Shown here: positions 1 to 8,730 of the stretch, piece by piece
Layout of the letters: the number at the start of each line of letters is the position of its first letter
How positions within the stretch are numbered: the stretch's first letter is position 1
Assembly (NCBI RefSeq): GCF_049478495.1
Contig: NZ_CP168083.1
Location: 1,116,001 to 1,180,000, forward strand
Length of the DNA: 64,000 nucleotides
Reading direction: 5' to 3'
Origin: P36-A1 sp049478495
GTDB lineage: Bacteria; Bacillota_I; Bacilli_A; JAJDGJ01
The notes under the pieces: model-generated
What the model was told of the DNA's origin: nothing
The model's input: only the letters and a program-made list of their open reading frames with translations
Database searches by the model: none
Position numbers and translations under genes: made by a program

Positions 1-163
1 AAGGACTAGTATAACAATATTCTATAATGTTATCTATATCTGCATTTTCACAGTCAAATTCAACTGTGTTCATCATGTCAGATTTTACACTGTCTTTATT
101 TAGTATTTTTTGAAGTTCTTCTTTTCCTAACACTTCATCGTTTGCTTGTATTGTATATATCAT
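1..163 (-). CDS. holA: DNA polymerase III delta subunit, N-terminal fragment
   Basis: The first 54 codons of a minus-strand gene that runs off the left edge. It starts MIYTIQANDEVLGKEEL and ends in the window at IIEYCYTSP, which resembles the start of the clamp-loader delta subunit, where a short beta-alpha unit precedes a loop of the type 'tPFF..kklvil'. The start ATG (161-163) has GGTGAT about six bases upstream. The position just downstream of comEC fits the common Bacillota order comEC-holA. HolA opens the beta clamp during loading onto DNA. Only the N-terminus is visible, so the call rests on the short match plus synteny. Confidence 0.65.
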   Translation of the reverse strand, partial: MIYTIQANDEVLGKEELQKILNKDSVKSDMMNTVEFDCENADIDNIIEYCYTSP

Positions 164-411
164 CTTATATCACCATAATAATTATAACATTAATATTTTT
201 TTTATTAAAGGATATTAATGTTTTTATACAACCTTGTATCAACTTTCGTTTACACTATGTGTAACACTTAAACTGTCATTATGTATTATAACTAATTTTT
301 AACACTTTGAACACCTTTGTTATGTTATTATTGTGTTAATTTAACAATCATTGAATAGAAAGACATTTAATATTGTTAATTAATTTAAATATATTATAAT
401 TATGTATTTTT
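164..411. promoter_or_regulatory. holA/comEC intergenic with TTAACAC/GTGTTAA-type inverted repeats
   Basis: A 248-base AT-rich gap with no ORF. It contains TTACAC-TAT-GTGTAA at 250-264, and TTAACAC (299-305) facing GTGTTAA (333-339). Similar arms occur upstream of the OPT transporter gene (17913-17933). They may be operator sites. No clear sigma-A promoter or terminator was found here. Confidence 0.3.
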
Positions 412-2313
412 TTATTTATATGTTTTAATATATTTCCATTTAAAAAACATATAAATATCAATATTTCCATTGTATGCTGTGTTATATATTTTAATGTTAT
501 GCTTGTTTAGACTATCAATTACTGTTTCATGAGGATGTTTATATCTATTGTTTAATCCTGAACTAATAATTGCATATGCTGGTTTAGTTAGATTTAAAAA
601 TTCATTACTTGTACTAGTTTTAGAACCATGGTGTGCTACTTTTAATATGTCGATTGGTAAGTTTACTACTTTAGTGTATATTTTTGCCTCTGCTTTAGCA
701 TCTATATCTCCTGTAAACATAAAGTTATAGTTGTGCATTCTTGAATACATAGTTATAGAGTTTGCATTCTTATCTTTAAATTTATCATTATGCAAAACAT
801 CTACAAATGTATATTGAGCATATTTAATAATTTCTTGCTTCTTACTGACTACTTTCTTTACTTCTATAAGTTTCTTTAAATCTTCTAAGCCACCAGAATG
901 ATCTAAATCATCATGGCTAATAACAATTTTTTCAATACAAGAAATACTTTGTGATTGTAAATATGGGTATGTAATGTTTTTTATTGTAGAAGCTTTATAT
1001 GGTTGTCCAGGATCTATCATTAAAGCACATTTAGTAAATGGTGCTTGTATGATTATGGTATCTCCTTGTCCTATATTTAAGTATGTAATTTTTAAATATG
1101 GTTTAATCCCTGATAATAGTATAATGGTATAGATGATGAATATTAGTTTTATTCTTAAATTTTTCTTTTTTAATGAGCTGTTTAATAATACATAATAACC
1201 TAGTATGCTAGTTAAAGTTAAATAGCCACTATTTATTAAAAAATTATAATCGTTTAAGTTTATTAATACTTTTTCTAATTGTTGTATCAGTATTATGACA
1301 TATTCTTGTATTGGTTCTATTATCTTTGCTAGTGCAATTATTAGATAAACTATTATTATGAAATAACTAAATAGATAGTTTAATATGAATGAAAATATTG
1401 ATATATGATAATTCATATTTGAAATAATGGGTATCATTATTAACATTGTTACAAAGTTTTGGTATAGTTTATTTTTTATTTGATACTTCTTAAGCACTTC
1501 TATAGCTATTGTTGCAACTCCACTTAGAATAAAACTATTTCCTATTAATAAATATGGATTTACTAATATCAAGACTACAATAAATAAAAATGCTTTAGTT
1601 AAGCTGTATAGGTTTTTGGTTAATTTTATATTGTTTAATAATAATACAAATAAAGCTTTAAATGCTGGTATTGGAAATTCTAACTTGTAACAATAATAAA
1701 ATAGTATTACAAAGATTATTATTTGATGTAGTTTTTGATTTTTAATAAAAATTAGTAAGTAACTAAGAATTGTATAAAAGGTGTTGAAGTGCATACCTGA
1801 AACTACAAATATATGTATTATTCCTAAACTTGAAAGACTCTTTACTATTTCTTTATCGATATTTGTTTTATCTGCAAAATATAAATAATCAAAGTAGCTA
1901 TTTACTTTATTTTGACTACTTGTTTTTGTCATTTTATTTTGATTACTTTTTACTATTGTTATATCATCTGTTCTGATTTCATAGAAAATTTTTTTAGTTT
2001 TTAGATATTCACTATAATTGAATAATCCTGAATTTGAAATACTGTTTATTTTTGTATAATTACCTTTTATTATAATTTCATCATTTATAAATAATTGTTT
2101 TTTTGTTTTTAAGATTATAGTACTTTCTTTACTTTTAATTGTATAATCATAATTATTTACTTTTATTACATGATATTTACTTGATTTAGGTGGGTCAATT
2201 TTAATATTTATTGATGTAATTATAAGTAGAAATATCGTGATTATTGTTATTAATACATATTGTTTTTTTATTTTATATATTATAAATATATTTATTAGTA
2301 ATGTAATTAGCAT
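412..2313 (-). CDS. comEC: ComEC DNA-uptake channel protein (true start probably upstream)
   Basis: An integral membrane protein that forms the channel for single-stranded DNA entry during transformation. In the 633 residues from the first ATG: two membrane segments, an OB-like DUF4131 region (SGLFNYSEYLKTKK), the competence domain with HIFVVSGMHF near 167-176 and many membrane helices, then a C-terminal metallo-beta-lactamase domain with NIGQGD, ISHDDLDHSGG (HxDxDH), FTGDID and VAHHGSKTS. All metal ligands are present, so the domain looks active. The ATG at 2311-2313 has no Shine-Dalgarno. The frame stays open upstream for another 36 codons encoding a hydrophobic segment, up to an ATT at 2419-2421 preceded by AGGAG at 7 nt. 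ComEC proteins usually have one more N-terminal helix, so the real start is probably there (see findings). It lies downstream of comEA, which it would then overlap. Confidence 0.92.
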   Translation of the reverse strand: MLITLLINIFIIYKIKKQYVLITIITIFLLIITSINIKIDPPKSSKYHVIKVNNYDYTIKSKESTIILKTKKQLFINDEIIIKGNYTKINSISNSGLFNYSEYLKTKKIFYEIRTDDITIVKSNQNKMTKTSSQNKVNSYFDYLYFADKTNIDKEIVKSLSSLGIIHIFVVSGMHFNTFYTILSYLLIFIKNQKLHQIIIFVILFYYCYKLEFPIPAFKALFVLLLNNIKLTKNLYSLTKAFLFIVVLILVNPYLLIGNSFILSGVATIAIEVLKKYQIKNKLYQNFVTMLIMIPIISNMNYHISIFSFILNYLFSYFIIIVYLIIALAKIIEPIQEYVIILIQQLEKVLINLNDYNFLINSGYLTLTSILGYYVLLNSSLKKKNLRIKLIFIIYTIILLSGIKPYLKITYLNIGQGDTIIIQAPFTKCALMIDPGQPYKASTIKNITYPYLQSQSISCIEKIVISHDDLDHSGGLEDLKKLIEVKKVVSKKQEIIKYAQYTFVDVLHNDKFKDKNANSITMYSRMHNYNFMFTGDIDAKAEAKIYTKVVNLPIDILKVAHHGSKTSTSNEFLNLTKPAYAIISSGLNNRYKHPHETVIDSLNKHNIKIYNTAYNGNIDIYMFFKWKYIKTYK

Positions 2314-2387
2314 GTATTCTTGTGTTTGATAGTAGTATGTATAGAATAGACTTAAAAATTGAATACTTGTATATATTATTATTTCGT

Positions 2388-2849
2388 TTATATGTAAAGA
2401 TAATGATATATTTTTGAAAATACTATTTCTCCTATTCCTTTTACTTCTAATAATTGAATTAGTATTTTATAATTGTTAATTTCTACTTTGTAGTCTATGA
2501 TTGCTTTTGACATTGCAGGTCCAATTCCTTTGATGCTTTGTAATTGTTTTGAACTTGCTGTATTTAGATTTATTTTATCTTTTATTTTATTTGAATTTAT
2601 AAAGTATGTATTATCTTTTGTTAGTTTAATATTTTGTTGTTTAATAGCATTTTTTGAATAGCCACTTGCTAATATTACTAAATCATTGAAGCTTTTATTT
2701 TTTTCGATATTATAAATACCTGGATTTGTTACTTCTCCATATATTCCAATAACAAGTAAATTATGCTGTCTATATCTTATTTGAGATACTGTATCATTAT
2801 TAGTACATCCGCATAATAATATTATAGTAATTATTTTGATTAATTTCAT
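2388..2849 (-). CDS. comEA: ComEA-like DNA receptor, predicted lipoprotein
   Basis: A 153-residue competence protein that binds double-stranded DNA outside the membrane and hands it to ComEC. The N-terminus MKLIKIITIILLCGC is a short hydrophobic signal ending in a lipobox-like LCGC with Cys15. An SLBB-like segment (about 32-70: IGIYGEVTNPGIYNIEK) is followed by a helix-hairpin-helix pair (about 92-150) with INLNTASSKQLQSIKGIGPA and LLEVKGIGE. Family members usually have a transmembrane anchor rather than a lipid anchor, so this variant is unusual. It sits directly upstream of comEC on the same strand, as in other Bacillota. Confidence 0.88.
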   Translation of the reverse strand: MKLIKIITIILLCGCTNNDTVSQIRYRQHNLLVIGIYGEVTNPGIYNIEKNKSFNDLVILASGYSKNAIKQQNIKLTKDNTYFINSNKIKDKINLNTASSKQLQSIKGIGPAMSKAIIDYKVEINNYKILIQLLEVKGIGEIVFSKIYHYLYI

Positions 2850-2892
2850 TTTATCACCTATTATTATTTATGCTTTGTATTTATTTATTCCT

Positions 2893-2920
2893 AAAAAAAA
2901 ACGACATAATTGTCGTTTTA
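2893..2920 (-). terminator. Intrinsic terminator after greA
   Basis: A perfect 9-bp stem (AAAACGACA / TGTCGTTTT, loop TAAT) lies one base past the greA stop, and an A-run on the plus strand gives a U-tract on the minus-strand transcript. Confidence 0.85.
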
Positions 2921-3403
2921 TTAGTTTAATCCACGTTCTATTTTTAAAATTTGAATTTTGTAAGTATGTTCTGGAGTATCAATTGTTACTGTATCTCCTA
3001 CTTTTTTTCCATCAATCTTTTTTGATAAGGGTGCTTCATTTGAAATTTTATTTTGATCTGGATCTGATTCTATTGATCCTACAATTGTGTAGGCTTTTTC
3101 TTTATTATCATCCATGTCTAAAATTGTAACTGTAGCTCCTAATGATACTTTTGATATTCCACCTTTAGTTTCATCTATTAAAGTGTAATGATCTAACATG
3201 TAATTAAGTTGTTTAATTCTTTCTTCTAATTGTGCTTGTTTATCACGAGCAGCATCGTAGTCTGCATTTTCACTTAAGTCCCCTTGTGCACGAGCAGCTT
3301 GTAATTCTTCAATTACTTGTGGTCTTGTGACATTAAGTAATTCATCTCTTTCTGCTTCTAATTTGGTAACTCCATCTTTGGTTAGTAATATTTTTTCTTC
3401 CAT
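2921..3403 (-). CDS. greA: Transcription elongation factor GreA
   Basis: A 160-residue factor that enters the RNA polymerase secondary channel and stimulates cleavage of backtracked transcripts. The N-terminal coiled coil (1-75) carries the tip motif GDLSENADY at 41-49, whose acidic residues stimulate cleavage. A FKBP-like C-terminal domain follows, with EAPLSKKIDGKKVGDTV. The length is normal for the family. It is the last gene of the udk-greA end of the alaS block and is followed by a strong terminator. The ATG has a good AGAGGTG ribosome site. Confidence 0.97.
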   Translation of the reverse strand: MEEKILLTKDGVTKLEAERDELLNVTRPQVIEELQAARAQGDLSENADYDAARDKQAQLEERIKQLNYMLDHYTLIDETKGGISKVSLGATVTILDMDDNKEKAYTIVGSIESDPDQNKISNEAPLSKKIDGKKVGDTVTIDTPEHTYKIQILKIERGLN

Positions 3404-3437
3404 TTATTTGCACCTCTATTTCACTATATCTATATTA

Positions 3438-4073
3438 TTATATCAAATAATCTGTTAAAATACTAGACACCTTTGTATTTATTAAATCTATGGCAACATG
3501 ATTGCTTCCACCTTCTGGTATGATGATATCAGCATACATTTTAGATGGTTCAACAAATTGATTATGCATTGGTCTTGCTGTTGCCATATATTGATTTATA
3601 ACTGATTCATAAGAACGACCTCTTTCAGTTACATCTCTTTTAAGTCTTCTTATAAATCTAATATCTGCATCTGTGTCTACAAATACTTTTAAATCATATA
3701 ATTCTCTTAAACAAGCGTTTTCTAATGCAAACAATCCTTCAATAATAATTACATCTGCTGGTTCTACTATTTCAACTATATCTGATCTTGTGTGATTAGT
3801 ATAATCATATGTAGGTTTGTTTATAGATTTTCTTAATACTAGATTATGCACTTGTTCAATCATTAATTCATTATCAAATGCCATTGGATGGTCATAGTTT
3901 TGTTTTATACGATCTTCCATTAATAAATTACTTTGATCATTGTAATAATCATCCATCTTTAAAATAAATACACGATTTGTCTTAGCAAATTGTTTATATA
4001 TAGACTGAGAAACGCTTGTTTTTCCACTAGCACTTCCTCCAGCTATTCCAATTAGTAGTGGTCTATTATCCAT
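3438..4073 (-). CDS. udk: Uridine kinase
   Basis: Phosphorylates uridine and cytidine to UMP and CMP in pyrimidine salvage. The 211 residues match the family length. The P-loop GGSASGKTS is at 12-20, followed by KMDDYYND, YDHPMAFD, IIEGLFAL and the lid region RFIRRLKRDVTERGRS. It begins 2 bases after the stop of the trhP2 gene, so the two are very likely cotranscribed, as in B. subtilis. Cytoplasmic. Confidence 0.96.
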   Translation of the reverse strand: MDNRPLLIGIAGGSASGKTSVSQSIYKQFAKTNRVFILKMDDYYNDQSNLLMEDRIKQNYDHPMAFDNELMIEQVHNLVLRKSINKPTYDYTNHTRSDIVEIVEPADVIIIEGLFALENACLRELYDLKVFVDTDADIRFIRRLKRDVTERGRSYESVINQYMATARPMHNQFVEPSKMYADIIIPEGGSNHVAIDLINTKVSSILTDYLI

Positions 4074-4075
4074 CT

Positions 4076-5284
4076 TTATTTTACCTTTCTTATCATACTG
4101 TGTTTAGCAACTTTTTGTTCTAGTTCTATATAGATTATTTGTTGTGGATGTCTTGCAATATCTAATGGTTGCATTTGTTCATCATACATCTTAGTTATTT
4201 TAAACTTGATATTTTGTTTATCAGGACCAAATAATATAACTTTGTCATTAATTTCAAAATAATTTCTTTGTTCTACTTTTACTAATTTAGTCTTTTCATC
4301 ATAGTCTAAAACATAACCTATAAATTCTTTAGTTGGATGTTCTTCTCTGTTTGCATATAATTGTTTACTACTATCTATTGCACCTTCATAAAAGCCAGTT
4401 GAAACTTCTCTATTTGCAGCACTATTTAAAGCTTCTAGATAACTATCATAATTTTCGACATTGTATTTTTTATCAGCATAGTCATCTATTAATTTTCGAT
4501 ATGTTGAAACAATGGTAGCTAAATAGTAGATTGATTTCATACGTCCTTCTATTTTTAATGAGTCTACTCCCATTTCCATTAGTTCTGGAATTGAATAACT
4601 TAAATTCAAATCTTTACTAGACATTGTAAATGGAACACCTTCTTTAGTTAATGATGTTTTTTCTTCATCATCTAAATATAGGTTATAATTCCAGCGACAA
4701 CTTTGTGAACAACCACCACGATTGCTATCTCTTCTTGAATAATAATTTGATAGCATGCATCTTCCTGAATAGGCTACACACATAGCTCCATGAACAAAAT
4801 ATTCTATTTCAACATCTGTTTCATGCATTATGTCTAATAAATCTTCTTTATCAATTTCACGAGCTAGTACTACTCTATTAGCTCCTAATTTTTCATAGAA
4901 TTCTATTGCATATGTATTAGCTATTGATTGTTGAGTTGATATATGAATTTCGATATTTGTTGTGTTTTGTTTTGCTACATCTATTACATAAGGATCGGCA
5001 CAAATTATACCATCAACTTCAATTTCTTCTAATTTAATTAGGTATTCTGCTAAGCCCTCAAGATTATCATTATGAAATATAATATTTACAACTACATATA
5101 CTCTTGCATTGTTTGCATGAGCAAATATTACACCTTCTTTGATATCGTCTATATCAAAGTTTGAGGCATTTGAACGTAATGAAAATTCTTTTCCGCCAAT
5201 ATATACTGCATTTGCTCCGTATAATATTGCTATTTTTAGCTTTTCTAAATTTCCAGCAGGTGCTAATAATTCTGGTTTTTTCAC
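4076..5284 (-). CDS. trhP2: tRNA 5-hydroxyuridine synthesis protein TrhP2 (peptidase U32 family)
   Basis: A U32-family protein (402 residues) of the YrrO/YegQ type, which in other bacteria is needed for prephenate-dependent hydroxylation of uridine 34 in tRNA. The family signature is present: YFVHGAMCVAYSGRCMLSNY followed by SNRGGCSQSCRW, giving a Cys cluster expected to hold an iron-sulfur centre. A C-terminal beta-barrel region follows. The start is GTG. It is followed by udk after 2 bases and preceded by its partner TrhP1 gene after 2 bases, the same order as yrrN-yrrO-udk. Despite the family name, protease activity is not expected. Confidence 0.9.
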   Translation of the reverse strand: MKKPELLAPAGNLEKLKIAILYGANAVYIGGKEFSLRSNASNFDIDDIKEGVIFAHANNARVYVVVNIIFHNDNLEGLAEYLIKLEEIEVDGIICADPYVIDVAKQNTTNIEIHISTQQSIANTYAIEFYEKLGANRVVLAREIDKEDLLDIMHETDVEIEYFVHGAMCVAYSGRCMLSNYYSRRDSNRGGCSQSCRWNYNLYLDDEEKTSLTKEGVPFTMSSKDLNLSYSIPELMEMGVDSLKIEGRMKSIYYLATIVSTYRKLIDDYADKKYNVENYDSYLEALNSAANREVSTGFYEGAIDSSKQLYANREEHPTKEFIGYVLDYDEKTKLVKVEQRNYFEINDKVILFGPDKQNIKFKITKMYDEQMQPLDIARHPQQIIYIELEQKVAKHSMIRKVK

Positions 5285-5286
5285 TA

Positions 5287-6210
5287 TTATAAGCCCCTTT
5301 CTAATAATTTAGCTTCTTCTATGGTATATACTGTCTTATCTTCAAAAAATGATGTTGAAAGATTATTTGCATTTTCTTTTATAACTTTTTGTAATCTTTC
5401 TAAGGTTACTTTATCTTTAAAATAGTTATTAAAGGCTATTACTATTTTTTCATAATTGCTATCTTCAATAAACATATTGTTAATGTATGCATATTGTAAA
5501 TTTAAATCTTGTAATTTTTTTAAATATGATGTTTCATCTAAGTTGTAATATGTATATGCATAAGTACCAAAATCATCTTCATATACATATGTTCGATTAT
5601 CTTTTTCACTTTCTTCATCAAAGATTATTTTATTATTTTTACTAAAATCTATTTCTTCTTGTTCTGTATATTCAAAATAGCTTGTTAATAACTTTCTTTT
5701 TGAATAGAAGGTTCTTGCTTTTCCAAATACTTGTACGATATTTTGACTATTATTGTTTTCTAGTATTTTGGCTATTTCATTAATATTTATTTCATTAGAA
5801 AGGATATATCCTTGATAGTACAATGATAAGTAATTCATTGTTGCATAGTTTGTGTTTAATATTGAGTTACCATTATAATAGTTAAACTCTAAATTATTAT
5901 GCTTGCAATATTCTATAACTCCTACATCGGTAATTATGATATTTGATATCCCGTATTCTTTTATTTTTTTAAGTATTACTTTTAAGCCTATTAAATCACT
6001 TTGGTGATATATTCTATCTATATTAACAAATAGTTCTACATTTTTTTCTTTTGCTTTTTCACATATTATTATTAGTTCGTTTGTGTATAAGTTAAACTGT
6101 TTTGTTAATGATATCCCTTTTATATTTATAACTAAAGCATCTATGTTATTTTCTATTAGTTTTAGTGCTTGTTCTAAACTAGAAAATTCTGCTAGTAATT
6201 TTGTCTTCAT
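5287..6210 (-). CDS. trhP1: TrhP1-like U32 family protein (YrrN type)
   Basis: A 307-residue divergent U32-like protein that lies exactly where yrrN (trhP1) is found in B. subtilis, between the trmR and trhP2 homologues. It shows a TIM-barrel-like beginning (LAEFSSLEQALKLIENNIDALVINI, then NVELFVNIDRIYH) but lacks the Cys cluster of its partner, which is normal for this subunit. The pair is thought to act together in tRNA U34 hydroxylation. The assignment leans on synteny because the sequence is weakly conserved. The ATG at 6208-6210 follows trmR by 4 bases. Confidence 0.8.
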   Translation of the reverse strand: MKTKLLAEFSSLEQALKLIENNIDALVINIKGISLTKQFNLYTNELIIICEKAKEKNVELFVNIDRIYHQSDLIGLKVILKKIKEYGISNIIITDVGVIEYCKHNNLEFNYYNGNSILNTNYATMNYLSLYYQGYILSNEININEIAKILENNNSQNIVQVFGKARTFYSKRKLLTSYFEYTEQEEIDFSKNNKIIFDEESEKDNRTYVYEDDFGTYAYTYYNLDETSYLKKLQDLNLQYAYINNMFIEDSNYEKIVIAFNNYFKDKVTLERLQKVIKENANNLSTSFFEDKTVYTIEEAKLLERGL

Positions 6211-6214
6211 TTCT

Positions 6215-6799
6215 CTACTTCTTTCTTGCTAGTATTATTCCATCGCCTACTTCATAAAGCTTTGCATCGTATTGGTTGTTGTTTAGCATCCATTTTTTAA
6301 ATTCTTTTATTTTTCTAACTAATTGTTTGGTGTTTCTGTTGGTTGTAATTTTAGTGTCGTTAGCAAATCCATGAAAATTAATGTTGTCTATTAAAATAAT
6401 GGCATTTTTATTTAATAGTTCTTCGTATTTTTCGATGAATTTTTGTGATTGTGCTTTGGCTCCATCAACAAAAAGTAAATCATAAGTATGTTTTAAGTTA
6501 GTTATATCAAATGTTAGAGCATCTGTTTTTATTAGCTTTATTTGTTTTTCTAACTTGGTATTTTTGATGTTTTCTACTGCTATTTGATAACGGCTATCAT
6601 CTCGTTCAATGGTATCTATGTTAATGTCTTTATCTAAGTTTGCCATAACAATAGCTGAGTAGCCTATTGCACTTCCTATTTCTAAAATACTTTTGATTTT
6701 TTCTTCTTTAATTGTGTTTAATAAAAATTCTTTTCCTTCTTCTTGTATTATAGGTATGGAATTTTCTTTGGCATATTTTTCTATTTCTTCTAATATCAC
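6215..6799 (-). CDS. trmR: tRNA 5-hydroxyuridine methyltransferase TrmR
   Basis: A SAM-dependent O-methyltransferase (194 residues) of the YrrM type, which methylates 5-hydroxyuridine at tRNA position 34 to 5-methoxyuridine. The SAM site LEIGSAIGYSAI is at about 39-50, and the acidic residue of LLFVDGAKAQ fits the catechol-methyltransferase-like fold. The start is GTG with AAGGAG upstream. It heads the trmR-trhP1-trhP2-udk-greA run and follows the terminator after mltG, so it probably has its own promoter. Its place next to the hydroxylation genes supports the substrate. Confidence 0.88.
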   Translation of the reverse strand: MILEEIEKYAKENSIPIIQEEGKEFLLNTIKEEKIKSILEIGSAIGYSAIVMANLDKDINIDTIERDDSRYQIAVENIKNTKLEKQIKLIKTDALTFDITNLKHTYDLLFVDGAKAQSQKFIEKYEELLNKNAIILIDNINFHGFANDTKITTNRNTKQLVRKIKEFKKWMLNNNQYDAKLYEVGDGIILARKK

Positions 6800-6890
6800 T
6801 TTATATTGCTCCTTAAAACTTTATTTAGTTTACTTTAATATTATAGAACATATTGTTAACTTTTTATAGTGCTTTCACTTAGCTTACTTA

Positions 6891-6919
6891 AAAAAAAACA
6901 AAAAGAGGTATTCCTCTTA
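6891..6919 (-). terminator. Intrinsic terminator after mltG
   Basis: A stem AAGAGG (6903-6908) / CCTCTT (6913-6918), lengthened by flanking A/T pairs, is followed by a minus-strand U-tract from nine plus-strand A residues. It separates the alaS-mltG genes from trmR. Confidence 0.75.
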
Positions 6920-6924
6920 TTGTT

Positions 6925-7983
6925 TTAATATGTAAACCATAATCCTTGATCTTTAAGTTCTTGGATTTTATTTTCATGTTCACTTAAAGTTTTTGTAGCA
7001 TATATTTTTCCATTTTTATCACTTACAAAATATAAATAATCGTTAGCTTTATATGTTAGCACTGCATCTATTGCTTCTAGTGAAGGTGAGTTAATTGGTC
7101 CTATTGGTAAACCTAACATGTCTGCTCTTGTATTGTATCCATTTACTTGAGTTAGTTCTGCTTCTGTTAAGTCTCTATCTGACATGTTTAGTTGTAAACC
7201 ATAATAAGTAGTAACATCACTTCCTAATGTTATTTTTTTATCTAATCTATTAGCAAATATTGAAGCAACAAGTTGTCTATCTTCATATGTTTTAGCTTCA
7301 GATTCAACTATACTTGCTAGTGTATATATTTCATTAGTGTTAAATTGGCTTTTATCTATTTTAGCTTTTTCTTCCAAATAGACTGTATTGCTTTGTGAAA
7401 CTAATCTATCTATTACTGTTTTAGCATCTGAACCTACTGAGAAATTGTAAGTGTTGGGTGCTAGTAATCCTTCTAATTGATATATTTCTTTATCATTAAA
7501 TTTATAATCTTTTATTAATTGATATTTTGATTTAAGTTCATTTATAAAAGTGGTATCATTACAAGCTTTTTTGAACTCTTCTTCATCAATTCCTAGGTTC
7601 TTTTTTGCTATGCTAGCATAATCTATTACTCTTATACCTTCATTAAAGGTAACTGTTACTTCTTCAGTCATACTTTGAGTATTTAGTTTTTGGATTATTT
7701 CAGGCATACTTAAAGATTTAGACAAGGTAAAAACTCCACTTTTAAAATCGGAGTTGTTACTTATTCTAATGTATAGTTTAGCTGCTAAAGTATTTTTTAT
7801 TAAATTATCTTCTAATAAATCATTTAATATTTCATCAGTTGATTGTCCAGTAGTTATTGAAAAGTTACTTGTTGTTTTATCTTCTTGATCTACTGGTGTT
7901 ACAAATAAGACAACTGATGTTAATGCTGCTGATACGATTACTAAGATAAAAATTAAAAAAACTTTTAACTTCCTACTACTCAT
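6925..7983 (-). CDS. mltG: Endolytic murein transglycosylase MltG
   Basis: A membrane-anchored YceG-family enzyme that cuts nascent peptidoglycan strands and sets glycan length. One N-terminal membrane helix (about 6-28) is followed by a LysM-like region and the catalytic domain with LEGLLAPNTYNF, the catalytic Glu in YTLASIVESEA, and NTRADMLGLPIGPINSP. ATG at 7981-7983 is preferred to a TTG three bases earlier. It overlaps the end of the DUF1292 gene by 8 bases, which implies translational coupling. The gene shows that the organism makes a peptidoglycan wall. Confidence 0.94.
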   Translation of the reverse strand: MSSRKLKVFLIFILVIVSAALTSVVLFVTPVDQEDKTTSNFSITTGQSTDEILNDLLEDNLIKNTLAAKLYIRISNNSDFKSGVFTLSKSLSMPEIIQKLNTQSMTEEVTVTFNEGIRVIDYASIAKKNLGIDEEEFKKACNDTTFINELKSKYQLIKDYKFNDKEIYQLEGLLAPNTYNFSVGSDAKTVIDRLVSQSNTVYLEEKAKIDKSQFNTNEIYTLASIVESEAKTYEDRQLVASIFANRLDKKITLGSDVTTYYGLQLNMSDRDLTEAELTQVNGYNTRADMLGLPIGPINSPSLEAIDAVLTYKANDYLYFVSDKNGKIYATKTLSEHENKIQELKDQGLWFTY

Positions 7984-8290
7984 CAATACCTAATCCTTGT
8001 TCATCTACCATTGTATTATATACTTCTTCTATCATATCTAATTCAGTTTCATCTGTTACTGGATAGATATTATTATCATCATCATATGAAGATACATATA
8101 CTTCAAATTCTATTTCTTCATTTTCATCAGCATCTTCTAAATCTGCATCATAATAGAAAACATAGCTTTTTTCTGTTTCTGGGCTTTCAAATGTAAAAAG
8201 GATTGCATAGTCTTTTTCATTCCCCTCATCATCTATTAATGTAATGATTTCTGCTTGTTCATCGTTTGTAATATTTGCTGTGTTCATCAT
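7976..8290 (-). CDS. DUF1292 family protein (YrzB type)
   Basis: A very acidic 104-residue protein with the DUF1292 pattern: EIITLIDDEGNEKDYAILFTFE, then KSYVFYYD and FEVYVSSYDDD. The function is unknown. It is invariably found in this neighbourhood in Bacillota, between the ruvX and mltG genes, as here. Two adjacent ATG codons (8290 and 8287) follow AGGAGG; either could be used. It is 8 bases past the ruvX stop and overlaps mltG. Confidence 0.88.
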   Translation of the reverse strand: MMNTANITNDEQAEIITLIDDEGNEKDYAILFTFESPETEKSYVFYYDADLEDADENEEIEFEVYVSSYDDDNNIYPVTDETELDMIEEVYNTMVDEQGLGIDE

Positions 8291-8298
8291 TTTTCCTC

Positions 8299-8730
8299 CT
8301 ATTTAATTGAATCAAGATAAGCTTGCAGTATACTTACTGCAGCTAGCTTATCAATTGATTGTTTTCTTTTTTCTCTAGACATGTTTATTGAGATCATAAA
8401 GTTGTCTGCAATAACACTAGTTAATCTTTCATCCCATAAAATAACTTCTACTTTAAAGTTATCTTCAAGTCTTTTTTTAAAATTGATTGATCGTTGTGAA
8501 GATTCTGATAAATCACCATTCATATGTTTAGGATTACCTAAAATGAACTTGTCTATATCATATTTAGCAAGTTCTTCTTTTAGTAGTCTTATAGCTTTTT
8601 TATATGAATCTTCTTCAAAGCGGATAGTTTTCAAACCTTGTGCTGTATATCCAAGTGGATCTGATACTGCAATCCCGCAAGTTTTACTTCCTAAGTCTAA
8701 TCCAATGATTCTTTTTATTTTTGCTATAAT
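8299..8730 (-). CDS. ruvX: Holliday junction resolvase-like RuvX (YqgF), non-canonical start
   Basis: An RNase H-fold nuclease linked to 16S rRNA maturation and recombination. The N-terminus GLDLGSKTCGIAVSDPLG carries the first catalytic Asp, then FILGNPKHMNGD, VILWDERLTS and a C-terminal KLAAVSILQAYLDS. The complete protein must begin before GLDLG, but between the in-frame stop (8734-8736 side) and that motif there is no ATG, GTG or TTG. Candidates are ATT at 8728-8730, five bases after AGGT, giving 143 residues, or ATA at 8716-8718, giving 139 residues aligned with known starts. A TTG at 8632-8634 would delete the catalytic Asp. The ATT overlaps the ireB stop region. Confidence 0.85.
   Translation of the reverse strand: MIAKIKRIIGLDLGSKTCGIAVSDPLGYTAQGLKTIRFEEDSYKKAIRLLKEELAKYDIDKFILGNPKHMNGDLSESSQRSINFKKRLEDNFKVEVILWDERLTSVIADNFMISINMSREKRKQSIDKLAAVSILQAYLDSIK

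Noticed and set aside
8632..8634. TTG as the ruvX start
   Set aside because: It would remove the catalytic Asp and the strand GLDLGSKTCGIAVSD, which are clearly encoded upstream in the same frame.
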